From Caccoplasma_A sp045587545 (lineage in GTDB: Bacteria > Bacteroidota > Bacteroidia > Bacteroidales > G3-4614), in the NCBI GenBank assembly GCA_045587545.1, contig JAZNCN010000027.1, positions 1 through 49,695 of the forward strand: a stretch of 49,695 nt of DNA, given 5' to 3'. Shown here one piece after another: positions 8,503-15,537 of the stretch. The translations under genes and the position numbers were made by a program. The notes below the pieces were generated by a model that was not told the DNA's origin, did no database searches, and was given only the letters and a program-made list of their open reading frames with translations. Within the stretch, counting starts at the first letter, position 1, and every line of letters starts with the position of its first letter.

Positions 8503-8518
8503 ATCTATAATTATAGAT
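8503..8518. repeat. 16-bp perfect palindrome
   Basis: ATCTATAATTATAGAT is a perfect palindrome 17 bases upstream of the -33 box of the next promoter. It could be an operator. It has no U-tract, so it is not an obvious terminator for rsmI. Confidence 0.5.
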
Positions 8519-8534
8519 AAAAAAGCTATTCATA

Positions 8535-8566
8535 TTTTGTAATTGTTAAATTAAAGGATACTTTCG
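8535..8566 (+). promoter_or_regulatory. Promoter for the coiled-coil lipoprotein
   Basis: -33 TTTTG (8535-8539), 19-base spacer, -7 TACTTTCG (8559-8566, one mismatch to TAnnTTTG). Start expected near 8573; ATG is at 8603. Confidence 0.6.
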
Positions 8567-8602
8567 TAAAAAAAAATCAGACAACCTTAAAAGTATAGAT
8601 AT

Positions 8603-9454
8603 ATGAAAAAGATTGGTATTAGTTTAGTCTTGGCAGGAGGATTAATCTTTATAACATCGTGTGAGAATGGTAAGAAAGTTGATGTAGAGGCACTTCAACG
8701 AGAAAACGATTCGCTTATGTTGGTAAATGCACAAACACAAGCAGATTATGATGAAGTATTACAATTAATAAATGAGATACAAATAGGATTTGCAGAGATA
8801 AAGAGTGCTGAGAACTATATTATAGTAAATAAAAACAATGCCGATGATATAGATAAAAGCGTAAGGGAGAAGATCGCAAATGATATGACACTTATCTCAA
8901 AGACACTTAAAGAAAATAGAGCTAAAATTGATAAACTTCAAGCACAGTTGCGTGAAAACAAGAACTTATCGGCTCAACTAAAGGAGACAATAAATACCCT
9001 TAATCAATCTATTGAGGAGAAAACGCAGATGATTTCTGATTTGCAAGCAGAACTTGCAAAACGCGATATCAGAATAGCAGAATTAGATAATGCAGTAACT
9101 ACACTTACGGCAATGAATAACACGCAAACCGATGTCATTGCGCAACAAGAAGAACAACTAAATACAGTCTATTATGCTTTTGGAACATCAAAAGAGTTAC
9201 GCGATCAGAAAATAATAGAGTCTCGAGGCAGAAATCTCTTAAAAGGAGATTACAACAAAAACTATTTTACAAAAGCAGATATACGAAATTTAAATAAAAT
9301 CTCATTAGGCGCAAAAAAAGCAAAACTTTTAACAACGCACCCCGAAGATAGTTACTCTTTAGATGCCGATGCAAATAAAATATTAACATTAAACATTATC
9401 AAACCCGAAGCGTTTTGGAGTAGCTCAAGATATTTGGTAATTGAAGTGGATTAA
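8603..9454 (+). CDS. Coiled-coil lipoprotein, similar to Cbp1-type collagen-binding adhesins
   Basis: 283 aa. The lipobox is ITSC with Cys20 after a short hydrophobic signal. Residues ~28-180 form an almost continuous heptad coiled coil rich in Glu, Gln, Lys and Leu (e.g. LKENRAKIDKLQAQLRENKN). A C-terminal block (~185-283) begins VYYAFGTSKELRDQKIIE and ends AFWSSSRYLVIEVD. From memory this layout matches proteins named Cbp1 family collagen-binding glycoprotein adhesin in gut Bacteroidales; the name is not proof of collagen binding. Probably anchored in the outer or inner membrane facing the periplasm or surface. It has its own promoter and a strong terminator. Confidence 0.75.
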   Translation: MKKIGISLVLAGGLIFITSCENGKKVDVEALQRENDSLMLVNAQTQADYDEVLQLINEIQIGFAEIKSAENYIIVNKNNADDIDKSVREKIANDMTLISKTLKENRAKIDKLQAQLRENKNLSAQLKETINTLNQSIEEKTQMISDLQAELAKRDIRIAELDNAVTTLTAMNNTQTDVIAQQEEQLNTVYYAFGTSKELRDQKIIESRGRNLLKGDYNKNYFTKADIRNLNKISLGAKKAKLLTTHPEDSYSLDADANKILTLNIIKPEAFWSSSRYLVIEVD

Positions 9455-9512
9455 TATTTGTTAGATATTTTAGCTTGGCGGACAGAGTATGCTCTCTCCC
9501 TGCTTTATCAAC

Positions 9513-9545
9513 AAAAAATGGTTGCCCTTTTGGACAACCATTTTT
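9513..9545. terminator. Bidirectional terminator between convergent genes
   Basis: AAAAAATGGTTG (9513-9524) and CAACCATTTTT (9535-9545) form a strong hairpin with A-runs and T-runs on both sides, so it can end transcription from both the lipoprotein gene (+) and the SPFH gene (-). Confidence 0.85.
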
Positions 9546-9608
9546 ATCTAACAACTACCCGAACAGGACGGTTGAGTTTACGAAACCGAAAACCAACAAC
9601 TATTTATA

Positions 9609-10580
9609 TTACTTATTAAACATCTCCTTAATAGAAGCAATAGAACTTAAAACTCCGGTAGCCTCAAAAGGCATATAAACAGTTTTTGTATCCTTGCCTT
9701 GAGTCATCTGACTTAGAGTCTCAATATATTTGATAGCCAACATATAAGTAGCAGGGTCTGTTTTTGATTCACTTATAGCCTCAGCTACTCGGCGAATTGA
9801 CTCAGCTTCTGCTTGAGCCTGTAAAATTTTTGCTTGCGACTCACCTTCGGCTTTCAAAATCTCTGAACGTTTAAGAGCTTCAGCCTCATTGATTCTTGAT
9901 TGCATTTCACCCTCAGAACGAAGAATAAGAGATTTCTTTTCACCCTCAGCATTAAGAATTTCTGCACGGCGATTACGTTCGGCTTGCATCTGTTTCTCCA
10001 TCGCTTCGCGAACACTTTCGGGAGGAGTAATATCTTGTAGCTCAACGCGATTAACCTTTACACCCCATTTGTTTGTAGCCTCGTCGAGAATTGTTTGTAG
10101 GCGAGAGTTTATAGTGTCGCGCGAAGTTAAAGTCTCGTCAAGTTCCAACTCTCCAATTACGTTACGTAACGAAGTTTGAGTCAATTTTTCAATTGCTACA
10201 GGAAGGTTGTCAATCTCATAAACAGCCTTCTTTGGGTCAACAATTTGGAAATATAGCAAAGCATTAATCTCAGTCGTAACGTTATCCTTTGTAATAACTT
10301 GTTGAGAAGGAAAGTCATAAACTTGTTCACGCAAATCAATACGGGTAGTAGAGGCTACCCTTGTAAAATATCTGCCATCAAATGTACGTTCCGTACGACG
10401 AGTATATATACCTCTTGGTTTGTCAATAAAAGGCCATATTATATTCAAACCGGGAGAAAGGACACTATTGAAGCGTCCTAATCGTTCAATAACTCGTGTT
10501 TCAGATTGTGGTACAATTTTCACACCTGATATTACCAACATAATGGTAATCAATACCAAAAGACCTAAAAAGATTATCAT
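9609..10580 (-). CDS. SPFH/Band 7 (stomatin-like, paraslipin) membrane protein
   Basis: 323 aa. One N-terminal membrane segment (residues 2-22) is followed by the Band 7 domain (~23-200: VPQSETRVIERLGRFNSVLSPGLN) and a long Ala/Glu-rich coiled coil (~190-285: ERNRRAEILNAEGEKKS). Such proteins assemble large membrane rings and often act with an NfeD-type partner. That gene lies immediately upstream (16 bases before this start) in the same direction, so the two form an operon. It may organise membrane microdomains or control protease access; the exact role is not shown. Confidence 0.9.
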   Translation of the reverse strand: MIIFLGLLVLITIMLVISGVKIVPQSETRVIERLGRFNSVLSPGLNIIWPFIDKPRGIYTRRTERTFDGRYFTRVASTTRIDLREQVYDFPSQQVITKDNVTTEINALLYFQIVDPKKAVYEIDNLPVAIEKLTQTSLRNVIGELELDETLTSRDTINSRLQTILDEATNKWGVKVNRVELQDITPPESVREAMEKQMQAERNRRAEILNAEGEKKSLILRSEGEMQSRINEAEALKRSEILKAEGESQAKILQAQAEAESIRRVAEAISESKTDPATYMLAIKYIETLSQMTQGKDTKTVYMPFEATGVLSSIASIKEMFNK

Positions 10581-10596
10581 AAAATTTATATTTAAA

Positions 10597-11043
10597 TTAA
10601 TTTACTTTTTCAACTTCAATTATAATACTTTCGTACGAAACAACTTTAACCTTGCTACCTGCTGTAATGGCCTCATTACTTATGCTGCGAGCCTGCCAGT
10701 TATCTCCGTCAATACGAATTCTACCTATCCCATTACAAGGAATTTCTTGAATGACATCAACCACTCTGCCAATAAGAGCGTCCATATTGCTACCTCCTTG
10801 TGTATTGCTTTTTTCGTTTTTGCCGTTCTGCCATTTTTTTACAACAGGAGCAATAAATATAAACGAAAGAACTGTTGCAATAGCAAAAGCTGTAAGTTGT
10901 ATTTCCATTCCAATCTGTAATGCAGAAACAATCATGGCTGCCAAGCAACCTATTGCCAAACAAAACGATGCCACCATTCCCGAAATAAGTTCAATAATTA
11001 TAAGTATTGCAGTAGCAATTAACCAAATTAACCAAACTTCCAT
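10597..11043 (-). CDS. NfeD-like membrane protein
   Basis: 148 aa. Three or four hydrophobic segments occupy residues ~4-75. A soluble C-terminal OB-fold-like domain follows (~85-148: MDALIGRVVDVIQEIPCNGIGRIRIDGDNWQARSI written here only by its ends: GRVVDV and DGDNWQA), typical of the short NfeD class lacking the serine-protease part. NfeD and SPFH proteins are usually encoded together, as here. First gene of the pair, with a -7 box at 11085-11078. Confidence 0.88.
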   Translation of the reverse strand: MEVWLIWLIATAILIIIELISGMVASFCLAIGCLAAMIVSALQIGMEIQLTAFAIATVLSFIFIAPVVKKWQNGKNEKSNTQGGSNMDALIGRVVDVIQEIPCNGIGRIRIDGDNWQARSISNEAITAGSKVKVVSYESIIIEVEKVN

Positions 11044-11077
11044 AGCTCTATTTTTATACCTGAATCTTTATTTTATA

Positions 11078-11085
11078 CAAATATA
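11078..11085 (-). promoter_or_regulatory. -7 box of the NfeD-SPFH operon
   Basis: On the minus strand TATATTTG fits TAnnTTTG. Start expected near 11070, about 27 bases before the NfeD ATG. Confidence 0.5.
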
Positions 11086-11091
11086 CGCATA

Positions 11092-11160
11092 AGCGAGCGA
11101 AATAATATCAAATTTGCTTGAATATTTCACAGCGAGCGGGAGAAAATTCAAAACTTGCTT
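11092..11160. repeat. Imperfect direct repeat between divergent promoters
   Basis: AGCGAGCG recurs at 11092 and 11131, and each copy is followed by CAAA and TTGCTT (11114-11119 and 11155-11160). Period about 39-41 bases. It fills the gap between the nfeD -7 box and the -33 box of the DjlA-like gene. Confidence 0.55.
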
Positions 11161-11191
11161 TTGGCGTTTTATTACATTGTTTCTATCTTTG
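11161..11191 (+). promoter_or_regulatory. Promoter for the TerB-DnaJ gene
   Basis: -33 TTG (11161-11163), 20-base spacer, -7 TATCTTTG (11184-11191). Start near 11198, ATG at 11232. Confidence 0.7.
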
Positions 11192-11231
11192 AACTATCTT
11201 AATATATTTTACATAAAAATTATAATAGAAT

Positions 11232-12011
11232 ATGGGATTTGGTAAATGGATTGGCGGTATTGTAGGATTTATGGCAGGAGGACCTTTAGGCGCTTTGGCA
11301 GGATATGCTTTAGGTTCTCTTCTTGATAATAGTGTTGAAAAGATTGATTCAGGAGAATATAGAGAACAAAGCTACAATGGCACTAATTACGGACAGCGCA
11401 ATAGTTTTTTGTTTTCGTTACTTGTTTTGAGCTCTTATATTATAAAGGCTGATGGTAAGGTTATGCATAGCGAAATGGAGTTTGTGCGTAAATTTCTTCG
11501 TGTAAATTTTGGCGAAGATGCTGTTATAGAAGCTAACAATATTCTACTTAAACTTTTTGAGCAACAGAAAAAGATGAATGCTCAAAACCCTATGGCTTTC
11601 CGAAATACTATTTATGAGTGTGGAGGGCAAATAAAAGCCAATATGAGTTATGAGGAGCGTCTTCAACTGCTTAGTTTTCTTGCCAATATTGCTAAAAGCG
11701 ATGGTAATGTTTGCTCTGCTGAGATTGATGCATTAAAAGAGGTTGCCCGAGCAATGGGATTGTCGGCTAAAGAGGTTGAATCTATGCTTAATCTTGGGGG
11801 CAATAGTTTAGAAGCGGCTTACGCAGTTCTTGAAATTGAGCCTACAGCTACTGATGATGAGGTAAAAAAGGCTTATAAGAAATTGGCGTTAAAACATCAC
11901 CCCGACCGCGTTGCAACTCTTGGCGATGATATTAGAAGGGCTGCCGAAAAGAAACTACAACAAATTAATAACGCTAAGGATATTATTTATAAAGCAAGGG
12001 GGATTAAGTAG
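11232..12011 (+). CDS. DjlA-like co-chaperone: TerB and J domain protein
   Basis: 259 aa. Residues 1-33 are a glycine-zipper-like hydrophobic segment (GGIVGFMAGGPLGALAGYAL). Residues ~55-190 form an all-helical TerB domain (IIKADGKVMHSEMEFV and SDGNVCSAEID, both with metal-site-like acidic residues). Residues ~195-257 are a J domain with the essential HPD at 223-225 (KHHPDR), which stimulates DnaK ATPase. The order matches E. coli DjlA, a membrane-anchored co-chaperone. It stands alone with its own promoter and a hairpin terminator about 100 bases downstream. Confidence 0.9.
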   Translation: MGFGKWIGGIVGFMAGGPLGALAGYALGSLLDNSVEKIDSGEYREQSYNGTNYGQRNSFLFSLLVLSSYIIKADGKVMHSEMEFVRKFLRVNFGEDAVIEANNILLKLFEQQKKMNAQNPMAFRNTIYECGGQIKANMSYEERLQLLSFLANIAKSDGNVCSAEIDALKEVARAMGLSAKEVESMLNLGGNSLEAAYAVLEIEPTATDDEVKKAYKKLALKHHPDRVATLGDDIRRAAEKKLQQINNAKDIIYKARGIK

Positions 12012-12080
12012 CTATCAGTTGCCATAAGTTGTTAGTTGTCGGCACAAAGTACCGCCCATGCGGGGTTGTTGTTAGTTGAT
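12012..12080 (+). repeat. Dispersed post-gene repeat, copy 1
   Basis: Starts at the stop codon of the DjlA-like gene: runs of TTGTTAGTTG, then CGGCACAAAGTACCGCCC, then GGGGTTGTTGTTAG. It aligns base for base with 28829-28888 through the CGGCACAAAGT-CCGC core and the following GGG-T-GTTGTTA. Shorter related stretches occur at 22601-22636 and about 19440-19475 (reverse). Confidence 0.6.
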
Positions 12081-12107
12081 AGAATAACATAAAACTCAAT
12101 AATAAGT

Positions 12108-12141
12108 AAATGGCTGTAACGCATCAGCGTTGCAGCCATTT
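12108..12141 (+). terminator. Hairpin terminator downstream of the DjlA-like gene
   Basis: AAATGGCTGTAACGC (12108-12122) pairs with GCGTTGCAGCCATTT (12127-12141) along 15 positions with one T-G wobble and the loop ATCA. The T-run after it is weak (TGTTGTATTT). Confidence 0.65.
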
Positions 12142-12160
12142 GTTGTATTTATAACAAATA

Positions 12161-12208
12161 AAGTAGGGACCGTGTCAAAATTCAAAGAAAAAAGAGACAG
12201 CCCCACTT
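12161..12208. repeat. Imperfect inverted repeat, possible decayed element end pair or terminator
   Basis: AAGTAGGGACCGTGTC (12161-12176) and GAGACAGCCCCACTT (12194-12208) are imperfect inverted repeats around an A-rich core. Read on the minus strand it could end transcription of the gene at 12249-13181; GGGGCTGTCTC also resembles insertion-sequence ends. Confidence 0.4.
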
Positions 12209-12248
12209 TAAAAATATATCTTCTTTTTATGAGATATTTCTTTAAACT

Positions 12249-13181
12249 TTAGTTATTGTCGTATATTGTAAGTAGTGCCGATGTTGTTGTTAAATATACC
12301 GATGATATACGGTTGAGCGTAATAATAGCTGTATTTATATTCTCTTGACTCTTCTTTTTAGATGCAGGCATTTCATCTTCTTCTGTTGAAATTTTTACAT
12401 ATTTGAATGCTTGCGCATACTCTTTTGTTTTTCTTACTATCTCTTCGTCCGGTATGCTTTTATCCCAACACGATGTTAGAATTTCTTCAAATTTAACTCT
12501 GCCTCCCTCAAACTTTCTGTAATATCTTGATAGATCAGATATTCTTTCACTTTCATCTCCTGCTTCAATATACTCTTCAACGATAAAACGACTATCGTTA
12601 TATTGTGATTGCAGTTGAGAAGCGAAAGCCATATTGTACGGAGCATTAGAAATTCTATTCAATTCAATATTGAATAATACTATTAGTTTATCTACATATT
12701 GAAATGTCTCTGATATGCTATTTTCAGGATTTGTTTCTTCTTCCTTAGTTGATTTATTTTTATTTAAACGTAACATCTGGAAAAATTTTTTATATGCTGC
12801 TTTTTTTAATTCTAGCATTATCTTAATTCTTTCCTTAATACTTTCTTTATTCTCTTTTGATTTAGATGTGATATTCTGTGTTTTATATTTATATGTTAAA
12901 TCTTCAACTGAAGCTTTTAACCCCCTTAACTTGGATTTGATATATTCTGTGTCACTTCCATTAGCATATAAGTCTTTAAAATCGTCATATATCACAATCA
13001 TATCGTTTAAGATTGAAAACAGGTTCTCTTGTACTTCTTCAGAAGTTTCTTCATTCTGAAGAAGTACCGCTTTCATGATTGATAATTTTTGAGCCTCATT
13101 TAATAATCCAATATCCGTAATATTAGCATGGGCAATTGTTGATAAAAATAGAGCAGTAAATATAAATATGAATTTTTTCAT
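12249..13181 (-). CDS. Exported helical protein of unknown function
   Basis: 310 aa. Cleavable signal peptide (residues 1-19, ending IAHA). The rest is predicted mostly helical, with many Lys, Glu and Asn and hydrophobic positions spaced as in helices (e.g. ESIKERIKIMLELKKAAYKK near 112-131). There are no Cys in the mature part except one in TSCWDKSIP, and no motif I recognise. It is the last gene of a three-gene minus-strand cluster of exported proteins, 73 bases after the PEGA-like lipoprotein. The shared direction and export suggest a common envelope role, but nothing names it. Confidence 0.65.
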   Translation of the reverse strand: MKKFIFIFTALFLSTIAHANITDIGLLNEAQKLSIMKAVLLQNEETSEEVQENLFSILNDMIVIYDDFKDLYANGSDTEYIKSKLRGLKASVEDLTYKYKTQNITSKSKENKESIKERIKIMLELKKAAYKKFFQMLRLNKNKSTKEEETNPENSISETFQYVDKLIVLFNIELNRISNAPYNMAFASQLQSQYNDSRFIVEEYIEAGDESERISDLSRYYRKFEGGRVKFEEILTSCWDKSIPDEEIVRKTKEYAQAFKYVKISTEEDEMPASKKKSQENINTAIITLNRISSVYLTTTSALLTIYDNN

Positions 13182-13254
13182 AATAATTTTTTTTTTTAAT
13201 ATGAGGAGAACTAATTCTCTTAGCCCTCCTCAATTAAATTTAACTTCCTGCGAA

Positions 13255-14223
13255 TTATTCTTCTTTTATCAAATTAATTTTTGTAGATATCTCTTTTTGA
13301 TCAATAACCTGTCTTAAATTAAATCGTTTCTTCTGTGTAATATAACCGGCTTTTTCGCAAGATATCTCAATTTGAACATTTCCTGAGTTGTTGTATGTAA
13401 GACCTTTTATATCAAATGTCTCTGTTGACTCGTAAGGAGTTGACCCTAAGAAATTTTGGTTTGTGTTCTTAACATCGGGGGTTGATGATACAACTCTCCA
13501 ATATACATCAGCTCCTTTAGGAGATGAATCAACATACCATCTTATTACAGTGCTTTCCAGTGCTGTGTTTCCTGCTCCTGAAACTTGTTTGTTTCCTTCT
13601 AATGCAGGAGATGATGCTTTATCCAAGAAGAACGCTATTCTATCCCAATCAACATCTTCTAATGCATTTGTGTAAGCTTTGTTGATTACCTCTGAAGCTG
13701 TTATGAAACTTGTTGCTGATGCATATTTATTAGCTCTTCCTGTTACAACTGTGCTTGGATATACCAATTTTCTGTTGTTATCATATACTTCAATGCTCAT
13801 TTTAACAGTTCCTGACCAACCTATTCCTGATAACCAGTTTACTACAAAGTTATCAATGCTTACTTGCATCATATAGTCGGTAGAGATGTCTGCATCAAGA
13901 TTGAATCCCATAGTTCTCATATATCTACGCATACTCTCTGATACAAATGAGTGTACATCGGGCATTGTTGATACAGGTGGTATTGAAATTGCATTTGCGT
14001 CATATTTTTGAAGAATTTTTGTATTCTCACGGTCATCTTTGACATTTAAACGAATACCATACTCCAAATTTATAAACTTATTGCTTTGAGGATTTGAAGC
14101 CAAAGCTAAGTTTACAGTATAATTTTGTGGCGTTACCGGTTTTGATGTTTTAGTGAATAAAGAACATGAGGCGAGGCTGAACATTGTCAAAACCCCTACA
14201 AATAATATAGCTATCTTCTTCAT
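13255..14223 (-). CDS. Lipoprotein with a PEGA-like C-terminal domain
   Basis: 322 aa. The lipobox is LASC with Cys20. Residues ~35-200 form a domain beginning NYTVNLALASNPQSNKFINL with no family I can name. Residues ~228-322 look like a PEGA-type beta domain: DSSPKGADVYWRV, then FLGSTPYESTETF, then CEKAGYITQKKRF. This is the usual pattern of S-x-P-x-GA-x-V, G-x-TP and K-x-GY. PEGA domains are found in surface and cell-wall associated proteins. The upstream lipoprotein gene ends 6 bases before this start, so they are very likely one operon. Confidence 0.72.
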   Translation of the reverse strand: MKKIAILFVGVLTMFSLASCSLFTKTSKPVTPQNYTVNLALASNPQSNKFINLEYGIRLNVKDDRENTKILQKYDANAISIPPVSTMPDVHSFVSESMRRYMRTMGFNLDADISTDYMMQVSIDNFVVNWLSGIGWSGTVKMSIEVYDNNRKLVYPSTVVTGRANKYASATSFITASEVINKAYTNALEDVDWDRIAFFLDKASSPALEGNKQVSGAGNTALESTVIRWYVDSSPKGADVYWRVVSSTPDVKNTNQNFLGSTPYESTETFDIKGLTYNNSGNVQIEISCEKAGYITQKKRFNLRQVIDQKEISTKINLIKEE

Positions 14224-14229
14224 ATTATA

Positions 14230-14766
14230 TTATTTATTAGTTTTCAATTTAACAACTTTTCCGCTTACTGTAGTTTTGAAAATTACGGTGTTTTTTCCCT
14301 CTTGCGCAACATTTGTTGAAATGATTGGTTCGATAATACCATCAGCTCCCATTTCGTTTGCTGCATTTATTAAACGGTATATTGCTAATCGGCGAGCAAA
14401 TTCTTCGGGATTGTTATAGTTTACATTTCCATAATCGTTATGTAGGTAACCCATTTTAAAGAATCCTTTGAATTTTCTCATTTGCAAGCCCATCTCTGTT
14501 TTACTATATGTAACCTCGCACTCTCCACTATCATCTGTAAGTTTTACACCTCCATTACTCTCTTTATATACAATTGAAGCCTCAGCAGATATTCTGTCAA
14601 GTACTTGGTAATCTGCTCTTTCTAAATTTAATTCCGATAAATTTACAGAATTTACAGTGTTAATGGCAGTTGGTAATACCAATGCTTTAGGTGCACTACA
14701 AGATGAGAATGTTACCATTGCAATAAATGCGAAAAACGCCACATTTAAAAAAGCATATTTTTTCAT
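14230..14766 (-). CDS. Lipoprotein of unknown function
   Basis: 178 aa. The lipobox is FSSC with Cys23 after a hydrophobic signal. The mature part begins SAPKALVLPTAINTVNSVNL and contains ERADYQVLDRISAEAS, then PEEFARRLAIYRLINAANEM and GADGIIEPIIST. The last part recalls small lipoproteins in which a conserved AxxxGADGII segment closes a ferredoxin-like fold, but I cannot assign a family. It starts the exported-protein cluster and has its own promoter with a palindrome across it. Confidence 0.7.
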   Translation of the reverse strand: MKKYAFLNVAFFAFIAMVTFSSCSAPKALVLPTAINTVNSVNLSELNLERADYQVLDRISAEASIVYKESNGGVKLTDDSGECEVTYSKTEMGLQMRKFKGFFKMGYLHNDYGNVNYNNPEEFARRLAIYRLINAANEMGADGIIEPIISTNVAQEGKNTVIFKTTVSGKVVKLKTNK

Positions 14767-14780
14767 ATTTTTTTGTTTTA

Positions 14781-14801
14781 TGTCCGCTCCTTATTCGGAC
14801 A
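14781..14801 (-). promoter_or_regulatory. Leader hairpin of the lipoprotein operon
   Basis: TGTCCG (14781-14786) and CGGACA (14796-14801) form a 6-bp stem with a 9-base loop in the 5' leader, 14 bases before the start codon of the gene ending at 14230. Confidence 0.45.
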
Positions 14802-14835
14802 GGTTAAAATTTGTAAACTAATCACAAAATTAACC
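14802..14835 (-). promoter_or_regulatory. Promoter with overlapping palindrome (candidate operator)
   Basis: On the minus strand TAATTTTG (14832-14825) is a perfect -7 box. It lies inside an inverted repeat of GGTTAAAATTTGT and ACAAAATTAACC (14802-14814 and 14824-14835, one base offset). A repressor dimer binding there would block the promoter. The small HTH gene ends 102 bases upstream. Confidence 0.5.
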
Positions 14836-14936
14836 TTGCAATGATGATTAGAAGAAGTATTTGTCGTGAATATATAGAACGCAAATCATGAATAAATGGA
14901 ACGATTTAAAGAGGTCTTTAAGATATTATATTATCT

Positions 14937-15191
14937 CTATTTTTTTAATAAAGAAGAGTAGTAATTGAAAAAATCAAAATTGAGAGCTACGGAGATTTTC
15001 ATCAAAAGTTCTGTATCGATATGACGACGTTGCAATATTTTTGAAACATTTGAGGGGTCGGTATTTATTTTTCGAGCCAACCACGCCCCGCTACGCTCAT
15101 CTTCTTTGAGTTTTTCTCTTATTAAATTCCCTATGTGAACCTTATCTTGCATAAAAATAGCGTGTAACTGCTTGTTGCTTATTTGGTCCAT
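14937..15191 (-). CDS. Small helix-turn-helix (XRE-like) regulator
   Basis: 84 aa from ATG 15191. An upstream in-frame ATG at 15236 adds 15 residues unlike the family (CLYLFGCEGRG); a start at 15152 (MQDKVHIGNLI) is also possible. ATG 15191 follows AAGGTAGGGG and is preferred. VHIGNLIREKLKEDERSGAWLARKI followed by DPSNVSKILQRR gives a helix-turn-helix, written here in two parts for length. The ending DTELLMKISVALNFDFFNYY matches a class of short Bacteroidales DNA-binding proteins. Probable autoregulator or regulator of the neighbouring lipoproteins; the target is inferred from position only. Confidence 0.75.
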   Translation of the reverse strand: MDQISNKQLHAIFMQDKVHIGNLIREKLKEDERSGAWLARKINTDPSNVSKILQRRHIDTELLMKISVALNFDFFNYYSSLLKK

Positions 15192-15258
15192 CTCGGTACC
15201 CCTACCTTCGCATCCAAATAAGTACAAACAGTTCACGCCTAAGCATGAACCATTGCCG

Positions 15259-15304
15259 CTTATTCCGATGCTTTCTTGTGGGGTGTTTAGATGGACGGAA
15301 TAAG
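15259..15304 (-). promoter_or_regulatory. Inverted repeat in the leader of the HTH gene
   Basis: CTTATTCCG (15259-15267) and CGGAATAAG (15296-15304) are a perfect 9-bp inverted repeat 28 bases apart, followed by AGCTTTTAGCT. It lies between the presumed promoter (15385-15378) and the start codon, so it may be a leader hairpin or an operator. Confidence 0.5.
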
Positions 15305-15377
15305 AGCTTTTAGCTCAATCTGTTTAAGTCAATATTTTTAATTGTAATTTCCCTGTTTTTTTATTTGATTTATACGG

Positions 15378-15385
15378 CAAAGATA
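15378..15385 (-). promoter_or_regulatory. -7 box of the HTH gene
   Basis: TATCTTTG on the minus strand fits TAnnTTTG. No TTG is visible at the right distance upstream. The leader to ATG 15191 would be about 180 bases. Confidence 0.45.
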
Positions 15386-15397
15386 ATATTTATTTGT

Positions 15398-15432
15398 TAT
15401 AAATTAAAAAAAGGACTCCAAACGGAGTCCTT
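15398..15432 (-). terminator. Terminator of the truncated GGGtGRT copy
   Basis: AAGGACTCC (15411-15419) and GGAGTCCTT (15424-15432) pair; read on the minus strand a TTTTTTT run follows. It sits at the same place relative to the gene end as the terminator of the intact gene at 17389-17422. Confidence 0.8.
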
Positions 15433-15458
15433 AATATATTGGGTATTATATACTTTTA

Positions 15459-15537
15459 TTATTTGTTCAATACTTGTGCTACGTCAACTGCACATGCTAC
15501 TGTACATCCTACCATTGGGTTGTTACCAATTCCTATT
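15459..15537 (-). pseudogene. Truncated 3' fragment of a second GGGtGRT gene
   Basis: On the minus strand these 79 bases encode GIGNNPMVGCTVACAVDVAQ then VLNK and TAA, identical in protein to the last 24 residues of the intact gene at 17447-18457 but with several silent DNA differences. The similarity stops at 15537 and unrelated sequence follows. A terminator also follows at the equivalent position. The rest of the gene is absent, so this is the stump of a duplicated or replaced copy. Confidence 0.9.

Noticed and set aside
9475..9678. 67-residue open frame on + after the lipoprotein gene
   Set aside because: It runs through the bidirectional terminator and into the SPFH gene on the other strand; composition is not protein-like.
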